Shown here in pieces: positions 63,132 through 64,000 of a stretch of DNA of 64,000 nucleotides. The stretch comes from Lachnospiraceae bacterium (lineage in GTDB: Bacteria > Bacillota > Clostridia > Lachnospirales > Lachnospiraceae), in assembly GCA_021199235.1 (NCBI GenBank), contig JAJQIL010000138.1, positions 1 through 64,000 of the forward strand, given 5' to 3'. A model generated the notes under the pieces. It ran no database searches, was not told the DNA's origin, and was given only the letters and a program-made list of their open reading frames with translations. A program made the position numbers and the translations under genes. The number at the start of each line of letters is the position of its first letter. The first letter of the stretch is position 1.

Positions 63132-63890
63132 TTACTGGAAATCAATAATCTCGGTCCACCTGCGGAGGAACGCTTCCTCCTCCGGAATGCCCTTGGTCAT
63201 CTGCGCCGCCGCGGCGATTGGAAGCCATTTCTGCACGTACTGCTTCGCGGTATCGCTCTTTTTGCAGAAAAGATCCAGATACAGATCCGCTTTCTTCTGG
63301 TTCTTCAGTGCGAATTCCAGGTATGTAATCGCGGCGTCGCCGCTGGCATTGCCCTGTGTCGCGTGCGCCCAGTCCACGATGGCCATGGTGCCGTCCTCTT
63401 TCACGATGACGTTGCTTGGGTTGAAGTCGCCGTGGCAAAGCTTTGTGTGGTTCGGCATAGCGTTCAGGCGGGTGTTCAGCTCATAGCGCGTGGTCGCGTC
63501 GATCTTATCCTTCAGGCTGTCGATCTTGCGGGCAAATTTGTCCTTCTGCAACGTCAGCCGCGGCGCTTTTTTCGCGTGCATGGAAAGCTGCGCGTCCACG
63601 AACTGCCCCATGTAGGTCTCGATGTTCAGCGGGTCGTTTTCCATCTTCTGCTCCAGCGTCTCCCCTGCCACATACTGAATCGCCAGCGCCCACTCACCGT
63701 CGATCTGCGTCACCTCCAGCACCGGAGGAATATCCAGTCCGCTCTCCTCGACACGCGCGGTGCAGAGCGCTTCGTTAAATACGTTTGCTTTGCCATGCTC
63801 TACCGTGAACACCTTGACAATGCGGTCGCCGTCCTGATAGACCACCTTGTAGGGACGGGTCGCCAGTACTTTTTTATCCTTTAAATTCAT
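63132..63890 (-). CDS. APH-family phosphotransferase (kinase)
   Basis: 252 aa. Catalytic loop LCHGDFNPSNVIV (HGDxxxxN) and metal-binding IVDWAHATQGN mark the aminoglycoside phosphotransferase / choline kinase-like fold. The N-lobe has YKVVYQDGDRIVKVFT with the conserved Lys. The substrate is unknown; sequence does not show that it confers drug resistance. The ATG at 63890 has AAGGAGG upstream. Confidence 0.88.
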   Translation of the reverse strand: MNLKDKKVLATRPYKVVYQDGDRIVKVFTVEHGKANVFNEALCTARVEESGLDIPPVLEVTQIDGEWALAIQYVAGETLEQKMENDPLNIETYMGQFVDAQLSMHAKKAPRLTLQKDKFARKIDSLKDKIDATTRYELNTRLNAMPNHTKLCHGDFNPSNVIVKEDGTMAIVDWAHATQGNASGDAAITYLEFALKNQKKADLYLDLFCKKSDTAKQYVQKWLPIAAAAQMTKGIPEEEAFLRRWTEIIDFQ

Positions 63891-63924
63891 GGTTTAGGCC
63901 TCCTTATAATCCTTTCCGTAATTT

Positions 63925-63994
63925 GTCCGTGATTTGCACAGCAAATCATGGACGCAGGCCGCGCGTCGCGCTTCTGCGCGATTTTTAATCGCGC
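63925..63994. repeat. Two hairpins upstream of the APH gene
   Basis: GTCCGTGATTTGC (63925-63937) pairs with GCAAATCATGGAC (63941-63953) around a 3-nt loop, one G-T wobble. GCGCGAT (63976-63982) pairs with ATCGCGC (63988-63994). They lie upstream of the APH start and may be part of its regulation or end an upstream transcript. Confidence 0.55.
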
Positions 63995-64000
63995 GGCTCT

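Noticed and set aside
63132-63890. Aminoglycoside-resistance gene
   Set aside because: The fold is APH-like, but substrate-binding residues cannot be matched to a known resistance enzyme; many such kinases act on other substrates.
1-64000. tRNA, rRNA, insertion sequences, retrons, riboswitches
   Set aside because: None was recognised by reading both strands; covariance-model and transposase searches would be needed to exclude degenerate examples.

Overview
The window looks like a chromosomal segment of a Lachnospiraceae-type Firmicute (Clostridia). Evidence is strong AGGAGG-type ribosome sites, a PPi-dependent phosphofructokinase next to pyruvate phosphate dikinase, a YhaM exonuclease, a TxpA/Fst-like type I toxin, and gut-Clostridia prophage families (DUF2800, DUF2815, family A polymerase, D5 primase, VRR-NUC, SNF2 helicase, DUF1492, HNH, P27 terminase). 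No rRNA, tRNA, transposase or CRISPR array was seen.

The left 35 kb is accessory DNA. Bases 1-9022 carry a minus-strand phage module: DUF4406 protein, D5 primase-helicase, VRR-NUC nuclease, SNF2-type helicase, DUF1492 late regulator, HNH nuclease, terminase small subunit, a ParB-like protein overlapping a cytosine methyltransferase, two small unknown genes and the start of the terminase large subunit. Bases 9293-13417 carry the early DUF2800 / DUF2815 / DNA polymerase module on the opposite strand. The two modules are separated by a 135-bp nested palindrome. Bases 13475-32710 form a defence island: a NACHT NTPase, an unassigned HTH-like protein, and a minus-strand series of HTH protein, DUF3883 helicase, DUF1156 methyltransferase, Schlafen/AlbA_2 protein, second DUF1156 methyltransferase, DUF499 ATPase and AIPR protein. 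Bases 32941-35311 carry a mobile-element maintenance cassette (SymE-like, ParA, ParB, small unknown) that abuts the 3' end of rlmD. That is the expected position for the edge of an integrative element.

From 35514 to the end the content is ordinary chromosome: rlmD, yhaM, dCMP deaminase, a SsuABC/TauABC-like transporter whose promoter region is flanked by two identical LacI-type palindromes, an aquaporin, two MATE exporters, ppdK, pfp, rarA, tcdA, a type I toxin-antitoxin locus, a peptide/nickel-type ABC transporter with a fused double ATPase, a LysR regulator, a SAM methyltransferase, an AAA-ATPase/PD-(D/E)XK protein and an APH-family kinase. A palindromic intergenic repeat of about 27 bp recurs at least nine times in this chromosomal part and was not noticed in the accessory part.

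The strongest candidate for an undescribed system is the 17.2-32.7 kb island. Its parts point to a modification-plus-restriction defence: paired DUF1156 methyltransferases, of which the second has lost the canonical DPPY catalytic motif (ELPY instead), an EVK-containing helicase, a large DUF499 P-loop ATPase, a Schlafen-like protein and an AIPR nuclease-like protein. This functional reading is inference from families and gene order.
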